From the NCBI GenBank assembly GCA_022376515.1, contig WTXI01000294.1, positions 1-44,816 of the forward strand: DNA of 44,816 nucleotides. Direction: 5' to 3'. A model generated the notes under the pieces. It had not been told where the DNA came from. It saw only the letters and a list, made by a program, of their open reading frames with translations, and made no database searches. The DNA is from Lactifluus volemus. Lineage: Eukaryota; Basidiomycota; Agaricomycetes; Russulales; Russulaceae. The translations under genes and the position numbers were made by a program. Of this stretch, positions 43,351 through 44,816 are shown in pieces. The stretch's first letter is position 1; every line of letters begins with the position of its first letter.

Positions 43351-44816
43351 TTAGTAACTAGGACTAAATACAATCCAGTGGTGGAGGCATGGGAGGCACT
43401 CTAAACACAGGAGGTGCTCCAAACGCGGGAGGCGCGGAGGTACGGGAGGCGCGGGAGGCACGGGAGGTGTGGGGGGCGCTCCAAATGCGGGAGGCGCTCC
43501 AAACGCGGGGCTGCGCCTTGATGGGTTGCTGTTGCTGTTGGCGCTTTGGCTGTGATTGCGGCTGAGCATGTACCTGCTGCTAGCGGCGTTCCGGCTGAGT
43601 CCGTTGGTCCGGTTGAGCATCAGATGGGGGAGCAGCGGAAGATGGATAGGCGGGGTGGTCATCTTGACAGACATGAACGTGGTTTTTGCCATGCCGGATA
43701 AGGTCTGAAAAAAGGGGTCAAAGTTAGGGACGTACAAAGAGAAGATAGAAAAAAAGGGAGTTTTAAACGCATCGACGACAGCGACACCGGGTGGCATAGC
43801 GAAGGTGAGTATATGCGGTGCCTGCACGGGAGGCGCGGGAGGCGCGATAAACGCGGGAAACGCGGGAAACGCGGGAGGCGCGGGAAAGCGCAGGTGCGGA
43901 GGCAGCGGCGGGGAGACGGAAGTGGCCCAGGAGGCACAGGAGGTGGGCAGGCGGTGGGGCAGGAGGAGGCGGCGGAGGCGGAGGCGAAAAAAAAAGTCAG
44001 AACGGTTGGGTTGGGGCAGACAGCGTGACAACATACCGGGGAGGTGCAGAAGCATCGGCGCAGGCAGCATGAACCGTGGACCGCCCGGCAGTGCCAGTGG
44101 GTCCAGGAGGCGTGCGATATGGAGGCAAATGCGGTGCAGGCAGCGGAGACGGAAGTGGCCCAGTAGGCCCAGGAGGAGGTGGTGCAGGCGACGACGCAGG
44201 AGGAGGCAGCGGAGGCGGAAGAAGAAAAAAAAGAAAGTCAGAACACTTTGGGTTGGGGCAGACAGCGTGACAACATACCGGGAGGTGCAGAAGGTGTCAG
44301 CGCAGGCAGCATGACGCCGTGGACCGCCTGGCAGTGCCAGTGGGTCCAGGAGGCGCGCGATGTGGTCGTGGCGAAAGCGGTAGAGGTGGCGCAGGCGCAG
44401 GCGCAGGAGGCCGTTGGGAAGGTATTTGGCATAGCACGGTCGTAGCACATAGGATCCAAAGAGTGAGGAAGACAGTAGGACGCAGCAGAGGCAGAGGCAG
44501 AGGAGGAGAGGGGCGGAGGTGGGCAACAGTGGGACGCGTTGGGGCGGGGGAAGTCAAAAAAAAAGAAGCGGTGGCAAGAATGCAGGGACGCTGAGACGTG
44601 ACGGGGCAAGACGGCGAGCGGTGGTGGCGACAGCAGAGGCCGTGACATGGAGTCAGCGACAGAGGGGACAGAGGGAGGATAGGCGCAGACAACGAGAGGC
44701 CGAAAATGATGAGGCAAACGAAAATCAACATCAAGCAACAAGAGTAAACAACCGATGCAGGTGCACCGGAACGACTTAGCCAAAATTTCGTGACTTTGGC
44801 AAAAAACTTCGCGACT
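43351..44816 (-). other. GC-rich proline-coding repeat locus, possible spliced gene
   Basis: The minus strand encodes proline-rich repeats in more than one frame (PAFPAFPAF near 43860, GAPPAFGAPPTPPVPPAPP near 43450, PPGPTG motifs). Two tandem units of about 240 bp (from about 43905 and 44147) each contain a possible intron with a GTATGT donor and a CTGAC branch-like site. Between 43680 and 43800 a GTGTCGCTG...TTTTTTCAG interval could be an intron joining a glutamine-rich downstream stretch. No family was recognised, and the locus continues past the window end. It may be a real low-complexity gene or just a minisatellite. Confidence 0.35.
43905..44390 (-). repeat. two ~240-bp tandem units
   Basis: Unit starts share GGAGACGGAAGTGGCCCAG (43914 and 44152), and their cores share GGGGCAGACAGCGTGACAAC and CAGTGCCAGTGGGTCCAGGA. 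Confidence 0.75.

Noticed and set aside
43351..44526. A single 391-codon minus-strand protein
   Set aside because: Low complexity, several open frames at once and internal splice-like signals make the uninterrupted frame unreliable.

Overview
This looks like a transposon-rich accessory region of a mushroom-forming basidiomycete (Agaricomycetes) genome. The evidence is short GT-AG introns of about 48-69 nt, an expanded F-box-like family with a conserved region around LAHVCRLWRN, chromodomain LTR retrotransposons, and remnants of basidiomycete-restricted protein families that I recognise as DUF6589, DUF6698 and a fungal RecQ-like helicase. No tRNA, rRNA or prokaryotic signal was seen.

Bases 1-16100 hold an F-box/LRR-like gene cluster on the plus strand. 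Three copies look intact (6311-7942, 9496-11031, 12300-13892). One is nearly intact but frameshifted (29-1605). One is truncated (5428-6093) and two are 3' or internal scraps (14881-15110, about 15581-15760). A block of about 2 kb (25-2012) is repeated at 12296-14296, and a second 3' block (7680-8285) is repeated at 14881-15475. Between the copies lie a decayed R3H plus G-patch gene of SQS1 type (minus, 2985-3630) and an intact small gene resembling a PD-(D/E)XK-like fungal family (minus, 4446-4997).

Bases 16101-31016 are nested LTR retrotransposons: a 5' piece of a Ty1/copia element (LTR, half-tRNA primer site, Gag), a full-length but frameshifted Ty3/gypsy chromovirus on the minus strand with two LTRs of about 930 bp (17200-25638), a 5'-truncated second chromovirus on the plus strand (25639-30133), and a further LTR of the first family (30134-31016). 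A non-autonomous hAT-like element (25808-26652) with an exact 8-bp target duplication splits the RNase H region of the second chromovirus.

The most interesting region is 31440-38546. A minus-strand DUF6698-like gene is cut in two by an element of about 5.4 kb (32044-37483). This element has diverged inverted terminal repeats of about 135 bp and a 6-7 bp target duplication (GCCATG or GCCATGT). It carries two convergent genes that start at the inner edges of the repeats and end 16 bp apart: a DUF6589 gene (plus) and a RecQ-like helicase gene (minus). Each terminal repeat contains a subterminal hairpin whose stem is kept by a compensatory base-pair change. I read this as a decayed copy of a DNA transposon type that I cannot assign to a named superfamily, with DUF6589 as transposase candidate.

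Bases 38547-44816 hold more debris: ends of further hAT-like copies, low-complexity sequence, a badly decayed Helitron Rep/helicase gene (40453-43080), an AT-rich short repeat block, and a GC-rich proline-coding repeat locus running to the end of the window.
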